DNA from: Lachnospiraceae bacterium UBA3845
GTDB taxonomy: Bacteria; Bacillota; Clostridia; Lachnospirales; Lachnospiraceae
Length of the DNA stretch: 14,853 nt
NCBI GenBank assembly: GCA_002392705.1
Contig: DGHP01000051.1
Location: 1-14,853, forward strand
Direction: 5' to 3'
Below are positions 1 to 6,516 of the stretch, piece after piece. Every line of letters starts with the position of its first letter. Positions within the stretch are counted from its first letter, which is position 1. A program made the position numbers and the translations under genes. The notes below the pieces were generated by a model. That model saw only the letters and a list, made by a program, of their open reading frames with translations, ran no database searches and was not told the DNA's origin.

Positions 1-612
1 CGCTGTATAGATCTCAGCTTCCGTTGCCGCCGCCTCTGCAGGCATCTCGGCTTCCGTCGCCGCCGTCTCTGCAGGAGTCTCGGCTTCCGTCACTGCTGTC
101 GCGGCAAGAGTCTCAGCCTCCGTTGCCGCTGTCACAAACGCGGTCTCAGCTTCTGTTGCTGCCGTCACCGCGGAGGTCTCAGCTTCTGTTGCCGCCGTCG
201 CTGCAGGCGTCTCGGCTTCCGTCGCTGCCGTCTCTGCAGGAATCCCGGCTTCTGTCACTGCTGCGATTTCAGCTTCCGTCGCTGCTATTGCGGCTGCGGT
301 TTCTGCTTCCGTCACTGCTGTCGCGGCAAGAGTCTCAGCCTCCGTTGCCGCTGTCACAGACGCGGTCTCTGCTTCTGTTGCCGCCGGCACTGCAGGAGTT
401 TCGGCTTCCGTTGCCGCCATCGCTGCAGGCGTCTCAGCTTCTGTTGCTGCTGTCGCGGCTGCGGTCTCTGCTTCTGTTGCCGCCGGCACTGCAAGAGTTT
501 CGGCTTCCGTTGCCGCCGTCGCTGCAGGCGTCTCGGCTTCTGTTGCCGCTGTCACCGCAGACGTCTCAGCTTCTGTTCCTGCCGTCACCGCGGAGGTCTC
601 AGCTTCTGTCCC
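1..612 (-). repeat. 33-nt (11-residue) tandem repeat array, about 18.5 units
   Basis: In-frame tandem repeat inside the zinc-ribbon membrane protein (residues 551-754). The consensus unit is A/G-T-E-A-E-T-x-A-x-x-A. I count 17 full 11-residue units, one short 8-residue unit (24 nt, plus-strand positions about 241-264) and a last unit that diverges near the edge. All length changes are multiples of 3, so the frame is kept. Unit variants recur in blocks (periods of 99 and 222 nt), which points to block duplication. Confidence 0.93.
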
Positions 613-2262
613 AAAGAGCACCGCGGGCACGGTAAATACCGTTTCTTCCTCTGTTTCTGCCGGAAGGACGGCCATCGGATCAGCCTCTGTCTCCCCCGGA
701 AGAACTCCCGTCAGGTCAGCCTCCGTCTCCGCCGGAAGGGCTCCCATGGGATCAGCTTCCGTCTCCGCCTCCGTACCGGCTTCCTGAAGCGCCAGCGCTT
801 CCGACAGGGCCTGCTCTACCTTGAGGACATCCAGAGAAGCGCTCAGGGGATCTGTCTCTGCCTGGACAACCGCTCCCTCCGATGTCGAAGCGGCCGTCTC
901 ACCCGGAAGTTCCGCGTTGATCTCTTCCATATTCTCGGGAGCCAGATAGATATCGGTCGATCCGAATCTGCTCTCCTCACCGGTTGTAAGTACTTCTACC
1001 AGAATCTCGGGACGCTCTCCGTCGGAAGCGATCTTCGCTTCTCCGTCGAAGTCCGGTCCGTACCAGGAACTGATCAGAGCGTATGCGTCTTCCTGCGATA
1101 CCGAAGGATCCAGGCTGATCCGTACATAGTCCACGCATCTGAAATCATCCAGATGATAGTGCAGGGAGCCGTTCACATCCGGGCTGAACCATACATTCTC
1201 ATAATCCACGCTCCAGTCAGTGGCCGTGGTCGTCAGTCCGTAATTCTCCTGCTCCGCGCGCTCAACCTCATCCGAAGTCATGCCGAAATCCATAGAACGG
1301 AAATCATAGGACAGGATCTCCGTCTCGCCTTCAATCACCTGCGCCTGCGGAATGCTTTCCGTATACTTCGCATATGCTTCCTCGAACTCGGAGGTCTTCA
1401 GCTCCTGTGCGGCTTTCACGCTGTTATAATCGCCGGTAATGTTCTGGGCGGAGTCCACGACAGCCGTAAATTTCACCTGCATGGCGCCGACCATCGCAGC
1501 CTCTTCCTTATATTCGGCCGGGGCGTTCTTCAGCAGCTGGTACAGCCCGTTCACCTTATCCTGGGAAACCTTGAGCAGTTCCAGCTCTGTCTTGTAGGAA
1601 TCGCTGGCCATATAGGAAGCGATGGCGCTGTTGAAATCTTCCCTGAAGTTCCCGGAAGCATCCTTCGTGTATGCATCCGTCGCATAATCATCGACTTTGC
1701 ACACACTGTTGTACCAGACAGAAGTCACATGGTCGAGCAGCTTGTTGGCCTGGATCACGCCTGTCTGCGCGCTGGAGCCATAGAGCTTCATGGTGTCAGA
1801 ATAGGAATTCAGGTTCTCCAGATGCTCCCTGTAGGCAAGGGACTCGCTCTCGGATTCGCTCTCCGCGATCAGGCGCAGCCTCTCGGATTCCGACATGGCC
1901 TCCGACTCCGCGATATAAGCCGCTTCCGAAGCAGCCTGGGACTCCGCCTCCGAGGCAGCCTCGGAATTCGCCGTGCTCTCAGACTGGGCGATGCTCTCGG
2001 ACTCCGCCCTTTCGGCGGCCTCTCTCTTCTCCCGCTTCCCGATCAGGTACTGGGAAAGCGCGAAGATGATCACCGCGGCGATCGCAAGAACATCAAAGAA
2101 AATGATCCAGCCTCCGGAGACCTTTCCGTTTTTCTTCCCGCTCTCCGGATCCGTATTGGAATTCTGCGGGCTTTCGCCGCTGATGCTGTGCCCGCATTCC
2201 GGGCATACCACCGAATTCTCAGGAATTTCCTTTCCACACTGAGGACAAATCTTTACTGCCAT
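1..2262 (-). CDS. Zinc-ribbon, single-pass membrane protein with Thr-Glu-Ala tandem repeats (3' end outside the window)
   Basis: The frame is open from the ATG at 2262 to the window edge (754 codons), so the C-terminus is missing. A perfect AAGGAGG lies at 2270-2276, 7 nt before the start. Domains in order: an N-terminal zinc ribbon with C6-x2-C9-x10-C20-x2-C23; one hydrophobic helix at about residues 51-74; a Ser/Glu/Ala-rich charged stretch at about 80-140, probably helical stalk; a helical segment to about residue 300; a mixed segment to about 480; four 12-residue repeats (500-547); and 11-residue Thr/Glu/Ala repeats from 551 to the edge. Inferred topology is cytoplasmic zinc ribbon with the repeats outside, but Lys/Arg flank both sides of the helix, so orientation is not certain. 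I do not recognise a named family beyond the zinc ribbon. A sorting signal or wall-binding domain could lie past the edge. Function unknown; a surface stalk or sensor is the best guess. Confidence 0.88.
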   Translation of the reverse strand, partial: MAVKICPQCGKEIPENSVVCPECGHSISGESPQNSNTDPESGKKNGKVSGGWIIFFDVLAIAAVIIFALSQYLIGKREKREAAERAESESIAQSESTANSEAASEAESQAASEAAYIAESEAMSESERLRLIAESESESESLAYREHLENLNSYSDTMKLYGSSAQTGVIQANKLLDHVTSVWYNSVCKVDDYATDAYTKDASGNFREDFNSAIASYMASDSYKTELELLKVSQDKVNGLYQLLKNAPAEYKEEAAMVGAMQVKFTAVVDSAQNITGDYNSVKAAQELKTSEFEEAYAKYTESIPQAQVIEGETEILSYDFRSMDFGMTSDEVERAEQENYGLTTTATDWSVDYENVWFSPDVNGSLHYHLDDFRCVDYVRISLDPSVSQEDAYALISSWYGPDFDGEAKIASDGERPEILVEVLTTGEESRFGSTDIYLAPENMEEINAELPGETAASTSEGAVVQAETDPLSASLDVLKVEQALSEALALQEAGTEAETEADPMGALPAETEADLTGVLPGETEADPMAVLPAETEEETVFTVPAVLFGTEAETSAVTAGTEAETSAVTAATEAETPAATAATEAETLAVPAATEAETAAATAATEAETPAAMAATEAETPAVPAATEAETASVTAATEAETLAATAVTEAETAAAIAATEAEIAAVTEAGIPAETAATEAETPAATAATEAETSAVTAATEAETAFVTAATEAETLAATAVTEAETPAETAATEAEMPAEAAATEAEIYTA
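622..765 (-). repeat. 36-nt (12-residue) tandem repeat, four units
   Basis: This second repeat family sits directly before the 11-residue array in the same protein (residues 500-547). Units read E-T-E-A-D-P-M-G-A-L-P-A, then close variants with L-T-G-V-L-P-G and P-M-A-V-L-P-A, and a diverged fourth unit. They share the T-E-A core with the 11-residue family but add Pro and Leu, so the two arrays may be related by descent. Confidence 0.85.
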
Positions 2263-2414
2263 TCCCGTTCCTCCTTGTTCTCCCCATTCCCGGTCCCCTG
2301 TTCAATCCTGAGAAGACCGGTATCAATTCCATGCCGGCGGAACCGCGCCTGAACTTGCGTCAGATTCAGGTTCCTGAATTCATCTGCGCGCCTGCGGGTC
2401 CTCTCCTCCGCCAT
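2253..2414 (-). CDS. Small ORF (53 aa) overlapping the start of the zinc-ribbon protein gene; possible HTH fragment or leader ORF
   Basis: An ATG at 2414 opens 53 codons ending in a TAA at 2255-2253. That stop lies inside the first codons of the zinc-ribbon membrane protein gene, giving a 10-nt overlap, and the neighbour's ribosome binding site lies in this ORF's last codons. The product is very rich in Arg and Glu, with a stretch L-T-Q-V-Q-A-R-F and then L-L-R-I-E-Q-G that loosely recalls XRE-type helix-turn-helix proteins. The nearest Shine-Dalgarno-like sequence, GGAGGAG at 2435-2441, is 20 nt from the ATG, too far for good initiation. It could be a leader ORF for translational coupling, a remnant of a regulator, or chance. 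No family assigned. Confidence 0.35.
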   Translation of the reverse strand: MAEERTRRRADEFRNLNLTQVQARFRRHGIDTGLLRIEQGTGNGENKEEREWQ

Positions 2415-2501
2415 TGTAAATCTGATGTTATCTGCTCCTCCCGCGGCGAATGTCGCAGGAAGCCGTGCGCAATGTTCTGAATACGCAAAAATACAACCTA
2501 T

Positions 2502-2530
2502 ACTATATCATCTCCGGCCTGTTTCCGCAA
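2502..2530 (-). promoter_or_regulatory. Candidate sigma-A promoter for the zinc-ribbon membrane protein gene
   Basis: On the minus strand, TTGCGG (2530-2525) is followed after 17 nt by TATAGT (2507-2502). The -10 box matches 5 of 6 consensus bases; the -35 matches only the TTG. It lies just downstream of the terminator of the preceding gene and would give a leader of about 230 nt containing the 53-codon ORF. Confidence 0.4.
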
Positions 2531-2555
2531 CAAGTGCAAACAAGCTTTTCATGAT

Positions 2556-2581
2556 AAAAAGGAGACGGCAGCGCCGTCTCC
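2556..2581 (-). terminator. Rho-independent terminator after the DUF4428 gene
   Basis: A perfect 9-bp stem (GGAGACGGC / GCCGTCTCC) with a 3-nt loop occupies 2561-2581 and is followed on the minus strand by TTTTT (2560-2556). It lies about 60 nt after the stop codon of the DUF4428 gene and separates it from the repeat-protein gene. Confidence 0.88.
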
Positions 2582-2642
2582 TGATGCTTTTGCTGTATTC
2601 TTTTTCCCCTGCTTTCCGGTGCCCTTCGCGGACGCTCACTTC

Positions 2643-3410
2643 TTACTCCGCGATATACCCTCCGCAGTATTCACATCTTCCGTCTGCTCCGACTTCCGTC
2701 TCCGCCTTGCAATAGGGGCAGATGACCACCTTCGGCGCGGAAGCCTGCTCCTCCTGCGCACCTTTTCCGGTGAGGGCGGCGGTGATCTCATTGGCGATAT
2801 TCTGATAACGCGCATACTCCGGCTTCAGCATCGGATCAAATGCCGTTCCGGCAATCACAGGCTCAATCGTCACGGTGCTCCTGTTCAGGCGGAACTTCAT
2901 ATCATCAAAATACGGATTATTCACGTTAATCAGATAATCGAACTGATAATCGTGGCTGTAGCGGGCGGGATGATAACTCACTTTCTTTGTCTCCTCGCCC
3001 TGCTTGACCTCGCGCATCATCTCATCGACGTCCTCGTCAATGTTCAGGCTGCATCCGGTCACGTCGGAAAGGCTGATCACATCCGGGTTTTCCTCCGTAA
3101 TTCCCCTCGGATTCCTTGTCAGGATCATCTTCCGGGCTTCCTCATCCAGGAGAATATTCCAGTTATCGGCGGCAATCGTCCGGGTTGTATGGAAGGCCTT
3201 CACCTCTTCCAGGTTCTCAGCCCTGTACTCCAGCTGTCCTCTGATCTCCTCAACCGTACTGCTCCTGCGGTCACTGAACCAGGGCGAGAGTTTCGCGGCG
3301 CACTGCTTGCAGCAGTTTCCGTCCTCCAGCTTTCTGTTTCCCAGAAGACCGATCTCGCCTCCGCAGAGATCACATACCTTCTTTTCAAATAAACTTCCAA
3401 ACAGTCCCAT
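2643..3410 (-). CDS. DUF4428 domain-containing zinc-ribbon protein
   Basis: A 255-residue protein with zinc-ribbon-like motifs at both ends. The N-terminal part has C13-x2-C16 and C33/C34/C37 around G-N-R-K-L-E-D-G and L-S-P-W-F-S, the pattern I associate with DUF4428 (Bacillota proteins of unknown role). The C-terminal ribbon is C231-P-Y-C234 with C246-E-Y-C249-G-G. The middle (about 60-200) is mixed alpha/beta with no signal peptide or membrane helix, so it is probably cytoplasmic. An in-frame ATG at 3419 directly abuts the AAAGGAG ribosome binding site, so the ATG at 3410 (9 nt spacing) is the better start. It has its own promoter upstream and a strong terminator downstream, so it is probably a single-gene unit. 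Function unknown. Confidence 0.9.
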   Translation of the reverse strand: MGLFGSLFEKKVCDLCGGEIGLLGNRKLEDGNCCKQCAAKLSPWFSDRRSSTVEEIRGQLEYRAENLEEVKAFHTTRTIAADNWNILLDEEARKMILTRNPRGITEENPDVISLSDVTGCSLNIDEDVDEMMREVKQGEETKKVSYHPARYSHDYQFDYLINVNNPYFDDMKFRLNRSTVTIEPVIAGTAFDPMLKPEYARYQNIANEITAALTGKGAQEEQASAPKVVICPYCKAETEVGADGRCEYCGGYIAE

Positions 3411-3520
3411 AAATGTCATCTCCTTTCTTCAGGCGGCAGACAGGCTGCGTTATATATATACTGCCGGCTGCCCGCTCTCACGCGCGGCAGTCCCGTCTTA
3501 TGCCGGACCTTATTACCAAC

Positions 3521-3549
3521 ATTTTACCATAGGGAATATCCTGTGACCA
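3521..3549 (-). promoter_or_regulatory. Candidate sigma-A promoter for the DUF4428 gene
   Basis: On the minus strand TGGTCA (3549-3544), 17 nt, then TAAAAT (3526-3521). This is 4 of 6 and 5 of 6 matches to the consensus boxes with optimal spacing. The implied leader is about 100 nt and includes an alternating TA run near 3452-3461. Confidence 0.5.
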
Positions 3550-3600
3550 TAAGGCAGGCCCTCTATAAAATAAAAACTTTCTTAAGGAACTGCCGAAGAA

Positions 3601-5478
3601 TCAAAGAAGCCTGACGCCCCGGATCCGGCAGGTTCTGGTGCCGACCACAAGATAATTGTTCCAGACCGCGGGGGAAGCCTCGATGTTTCCATCCGAGATC
3701 TGATAGGCGCAGAGCTCTTCTCCCGTCTTACCGTCCAGAATATAGAGCGTTCCGCCCGAGCTGCAGTAAAGGACACGGCCGGTTCCGTCCGCGTCGTAGA
3801 TGCAGACAGGGGACGACCAGGCATAGAGCGCGCTGTGCTCCCATTTCACCTCGCCGGTTTCGCAGTCCAGGCAGGCGAGCACTCCGCTTGACTGGTTGCC
3901 GGTCATGGACACCGTGGCGTAGATGCAGCCGTCAAGTTCTCCTTTCCCCAGGGCGATCGTTGACTGCACGCCTCCGGAAACTCCTTTGATGGTGCAGCAG
4001 TCGTAATCCGTCTGCCAGACCTTCTCGCCGGTCTCGGCGTCGATCTTCCAGATCGGTACGGGCGCTGTCGTGTTCGCGCGCCATCCGAGGTGGAAGGAGG
4101 TGCTTACATAGAGATAAAGGTGCCCGTTCTCAATGGACAGGACCGGCGTGGAATTCGAGTCATCCAGCGTATCCGCCGTCCATACCAGCTGCAGTGTATT
4201 CAGGTTCAGGCACATAAGATCCCCGCCGTTGTCGGCGACAAACAGATAGCCTTTATAGACCGCCGGGCTGGTCTCCATGCCGAGCCAGTAGGTTTCCTCA
4301 TTTGTCCGGACTCCGTAATAATGCCATTTGACAAAACGGTCCGGGTTAACTGAAATCCGGCCGGAAGCAGGGTCATACTGCGTGTTGAGATGCACAAGGT
4401 ACAGGATCCCGTTTTCCCCCGGCCAGATCAGGGTGTCCGTTTCCGCGTCGACCAGAGGAGAGGCGTCAAAGAGGCTGACCGTGCCTCTGAGCGAGAAGGG
4501 ATCCGTATCTCCGAAGGTGTACTGGACGCTGAGATCCATCAGGCTGACGATGAAGGTATGCGCGTATCCCTCATTGCTGTTGTAGCCCGCTCCCAGATAC
4601 AGCAGCGGATATCCTCTCGGGTCAAGGGCGCCGGCTCCCTTGAAGGTGAAGCCCAGATAAAGGGTGTCCCTGGTTGCTTCCCCGGTCTCCAGGTCCAGGA
4701 AATAGACATAGCCGTCCATGCAGGCGTAAATAACCTCAACCATGCCGTCTTTGGCTTTGGCCCAGTCATACATGTTCATGAACTGCTTCTCTTCCCTGGT
4801 CCACATCCGCATCAGCGGCTGCCCGGTCCATCCGCTTCCGGTCCAGAGCGCGTCCTGAAACTGAAGGGAGCCCGTGGTTACCGACCATACGTCCTCAACG
4901 CGGTTTTCTTTTATAAAAGTGTTCCCGTAGGTCGGATCATCCCGGAAATTATTGCCGCGGAAAGTGAAGATTCCTGCTTCCTGCCGGTAGTCCTCCCCGT
5001 ATCCGAAGCTGATCTCCGTGGGCGGCGCATAGGAAGCCGTATTTTCCAGCACTTCCCCGTTTACTTCAATCTCCGTCCAGGCGATCTGGTTCGCCGGATT
5101 CGTAGTCTCCGTGCAGTAAGGCTCAAAAGGAAGCTCCGTCTCAGCTGCCGTCTCCGGTTCCGCCGCAGCCGTATCTTCTTCCGTCTGTCCGATAACAGCA
5201 GCTTCCCCGCCGGTTCCGGCCGTGCCGCTTTCTTCTTCGGCAGAGACAGGAGCCTCCTCCTGCTTCCGGCTGATCCCGGTAAGTACAAAGATCCGGTCCC
5301 GCACCTCCCGCGCAAGGTCCGGGCGCAGAACCGCTCCGGCTGCCGCCACGGCGATGATCAGCAGAAGCAGAATCAGCAGCGTCAGGCGCAGGACATGCCG
5401 CTTCGGCTGGTACAGGGACAGCTTCTCTTCCCCCGCGTAGCGGCTGAATTCTTCAAATTTACTATTTTCCGGCTGCAT
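3601..5478 (-). CDS. Membrane-anchored PQQ-like beta-propeller repeat protein
   Basis: A 625-residue protein. A short cytoplasmic N-terminus is followed by one strongly hydrophobic helix at about residues 29-51, then an acidic Glu/Ala/Thr-rich linker to about residue 120. The rest is a beta-propeller of the PQQ-like/WD-like type, with recurring blade-end motifs such as Y-F-L-D-L-E-T-G-E, W-K-I-D-A-E-T-G-E-K-V-W, A-C-L-D-C-E-T-G-E-V-K-W and Y-I-L-D-G-K-T-G-E. The motif F-R-G-N-N-F-R near residue 173 recurs in Bacillota PQQ-like proteins. The propeller is probably outside the membrane as a scaffold; there is no sign it binds PQQ. A GTG at 5481 could also start it; neither start has a strong ribosome binding site. 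It is divergent from the exonuclease gene. Known: such propellers are structural or binding modules. Ligand unknown. Confidence 0.88.
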   Translation of the reverse strand: MQPENSKFEEFSRYAGEEKLSLYQPKRHVLRLTLLILLLLIIAVAAAGAVLRPDLAREVRDRIFVLTGISRKQEEAPVSAEEESGTAGTGGEAAVIGQTEEDTAAAEPETAAETELPFEPYCTETTNPANQIAWTEIEVNGEVLENTASYAPPTEISFGYGEDYRQEAGIFTFRGNNFRDDPTYGNTFIKENRVEDVWSVTTGSLQFQDALWTGSGWTGQPLMRMWTREEKQFMNMYDWAKAKDGMVEVIYACMDGYVYFLDLETGEATRDTLYLGFTFKGAGALDPRGYPLLYLGAGYNSNEGYAHTFIVSLMDLSVQYTFGDTDPFSLRGTVSLFDASPLVDAETDTLIWPGENGILYLVHLNTQYDPASGRISVNPDRFVKWHYYGVRTNEETYWLGMETSPAVYKGYLFVADNGGDLMCLNLNTLQLVWTADTLDDSNSTPVLSIENGHLYLYVSTSFHLGWRANTTAPVPIWKIDAETGEKVWQTDYDCCTIKGVSGGVQSTIALGKGELDGCIYATVSMTGNQSSGVLACLDCETGEVKWEHSALYAWSSPVCIYDADGTGRVLYCSSGGTLYILDGKTGEELCAYQISDGNIEASPAVWNNYLVVGTRTCRIRGVRLL

Positions 5479-5534
5479 CACACATATACCCGTTAATCGT
5501 CTTCCATGTACAGAACTGAACGCATCTGTGCTAT

Positions 5535-5542
5535 ATTATAAT
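5535..5542. promoter_or_regulatory. Palindromic -10 element in the divergent exonuclease / beta-propeller intergenic region
   Basis: The palindrome ATTATAAT contains TATAAT on both strands (5537-5542 plus, 5540-5535 minus), so one element could serve as -10 box in both directions. The -35 boxes are poor (CTGAAC at 5516-5521 on plus; nothing convincing on minus). It lies between two divergent genes, which supports a promoter role, but the exact start sites are guesses. Confidence 0.4.
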
Positions 5543-5634
5543 GGATATCAGCGAAATTGGACGAACAAAATTTCAGAACGGGTCCGATCCCCGCCTGAAT
5601 CATTTTTCTGAACATAGAAACGGAGGATTCCCGA

Positions 5635-6459
5635 ATGAAATTCATTTCCTGGAATATCGATTCCCTGAACGCTGCCCTGACCGGCAGCAGCGAGCGCGCC
5701 GGCCTCACCAGAAAGGTCCTTGAAGACCTTGCTTCGGAAAACGCGGACCTGATTGCCATCCAGGAGACAAAGCTTCCGGCGGGAGGCATGAATAAAAAGC
5801 AGAAAGAAGCCCTCGAGGAGCTGTTTCCGGACTATGAAGCCGTCAGCGTAAGTTCCGTCGAGCCCGCCAGGAAAGGGTACGCGGGCACCATGGCGCTCTG
5901 CCGCAGGGGCCTTCTCTTTGAGGCGGATTTCCCCGCCATAGGGGCGCCGGAGCCGATGGACTGTGAAGGCCGTCTGATCACCCTGGAACTACCCGATTTT
6001 TATTTCAACCTGGTCTATACACCCAACGCCGGGGACGGTCTGAGGAGACTGAAGCAGCGGCAGGAATGGGACCGGCTCTATGCGGACTATCTGATGAAGC
6101 TGGACGAAAAGAAGCCGGTGATTGCCTGCGGAGACTACAATGTCGCCCACAAAGAGATCGACCTGGCCCACCCTGCCTCCAACCATATGTCCCCGGGTTT
6201 CACCGATGAAGAGCGCAGCGGTTTCAGTCATCTGCTTGACTGCGGCTTTACGGATACCTTCCGCCATGTCCACGGCGATCTGAAATGCGCCTACAGCTGG
6301 TGGTCCCAGCGGATCCGGACAAGCAAGACCAACAATTCGGGCTGGAGAATCGACTATTTCCTGGTCAGCAGCAGAATCGCGGACAGGGTCGTCCGCTCGG
6401 AGATGCTGGACTCCGGCAGCCGCCAGGACCACACGCCGATTCTCCTGGAGATAAACTGA
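5635..6459 (+). CDS. xth: Exodeoxyribonuclease III / class II AP endonuclease
   Basis: A 274-residue member of the endonuclease/exonuclease/phosphatase fold, the usual length for ExoIII/ExoA. It cuts DNA 5' of abasic sites in base excision repair and degrades 3' ends. Visible motifs: S-W-N-I with N7; Q-E-T-K with the metal ligand E44; V-Y-T-P-N with Y128; G-D-Y-N-V-A-H with D167 and N169; W-R-I-D-Y-F with D240; and the catalytic D265-H266. The last motif is Q-D-H-T-P-I where most relatives have S-D-H. No cysteine-rich or extra domain is present. GGAGG at 5622-5626 lies 8 nt before the ATG. The next gene follows after 57 nt on the same strand with no terminator between, so the two are probably co-transcribed. 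Confidence 0.95.
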   Translation: MKFISWNIDSLNAALTGSSERAGLTRKVLEDLASENADLIAIQETKLPAGGMNKKQKEALEELFPDYEAVSVSSVEPARKGYAGTMALCRRGLLFEADFPAIGAPEPMDCEGRLITLELPDFYFNLVYTPNAGDGLRRLKQRQEWDRLYADYLMKLDEKKPVIACGDYNVAHKEIDLAHPASNHMSPGFTDEERSGFSHLLDCGFTDTFRHVHGDLKCAYSWWSQRIRTSKTNNSGWRIDYFLVSSRIADRVVRSEMLDSGSRQDHTPILLEIN

Positions 6460-6516
6460 TCAGCCCTTCTCCCTCAGCGGGGAAGGCCTGTCCGGACGAT
6501 AAGGAGGCAGCAGATT

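Noticed and set aside
1..612. 33-nt repeats as a CRISPR array
   Set aside because: The repeats are directly adjacent with no unique spacers, keep a reading frame, and vary in the way protein repeats do.
24..635. 203-codon plus-strand frame rich in Pro, Leu and Ser
   Set aside because: It is the antisense shadow of the Thr-Glu-Ala repeat array and has no start context.
1153..2352. 399-codon plus-strand frame opposite the zinc-ribbon membrane protein
   Set aside because: The minus strand has the zinc ribbon, membrane helix and perfect ribosome binding site; the plus frame is low-complexity Arg/Leu/Gly sequence.
4390..5496. 368-codon plus-strand frame opposite the beta-propeller gene
   Set aside because: The minus-strand frame has clear propeller blades and a membrane anchor; the plus frame has no recognisable domain.
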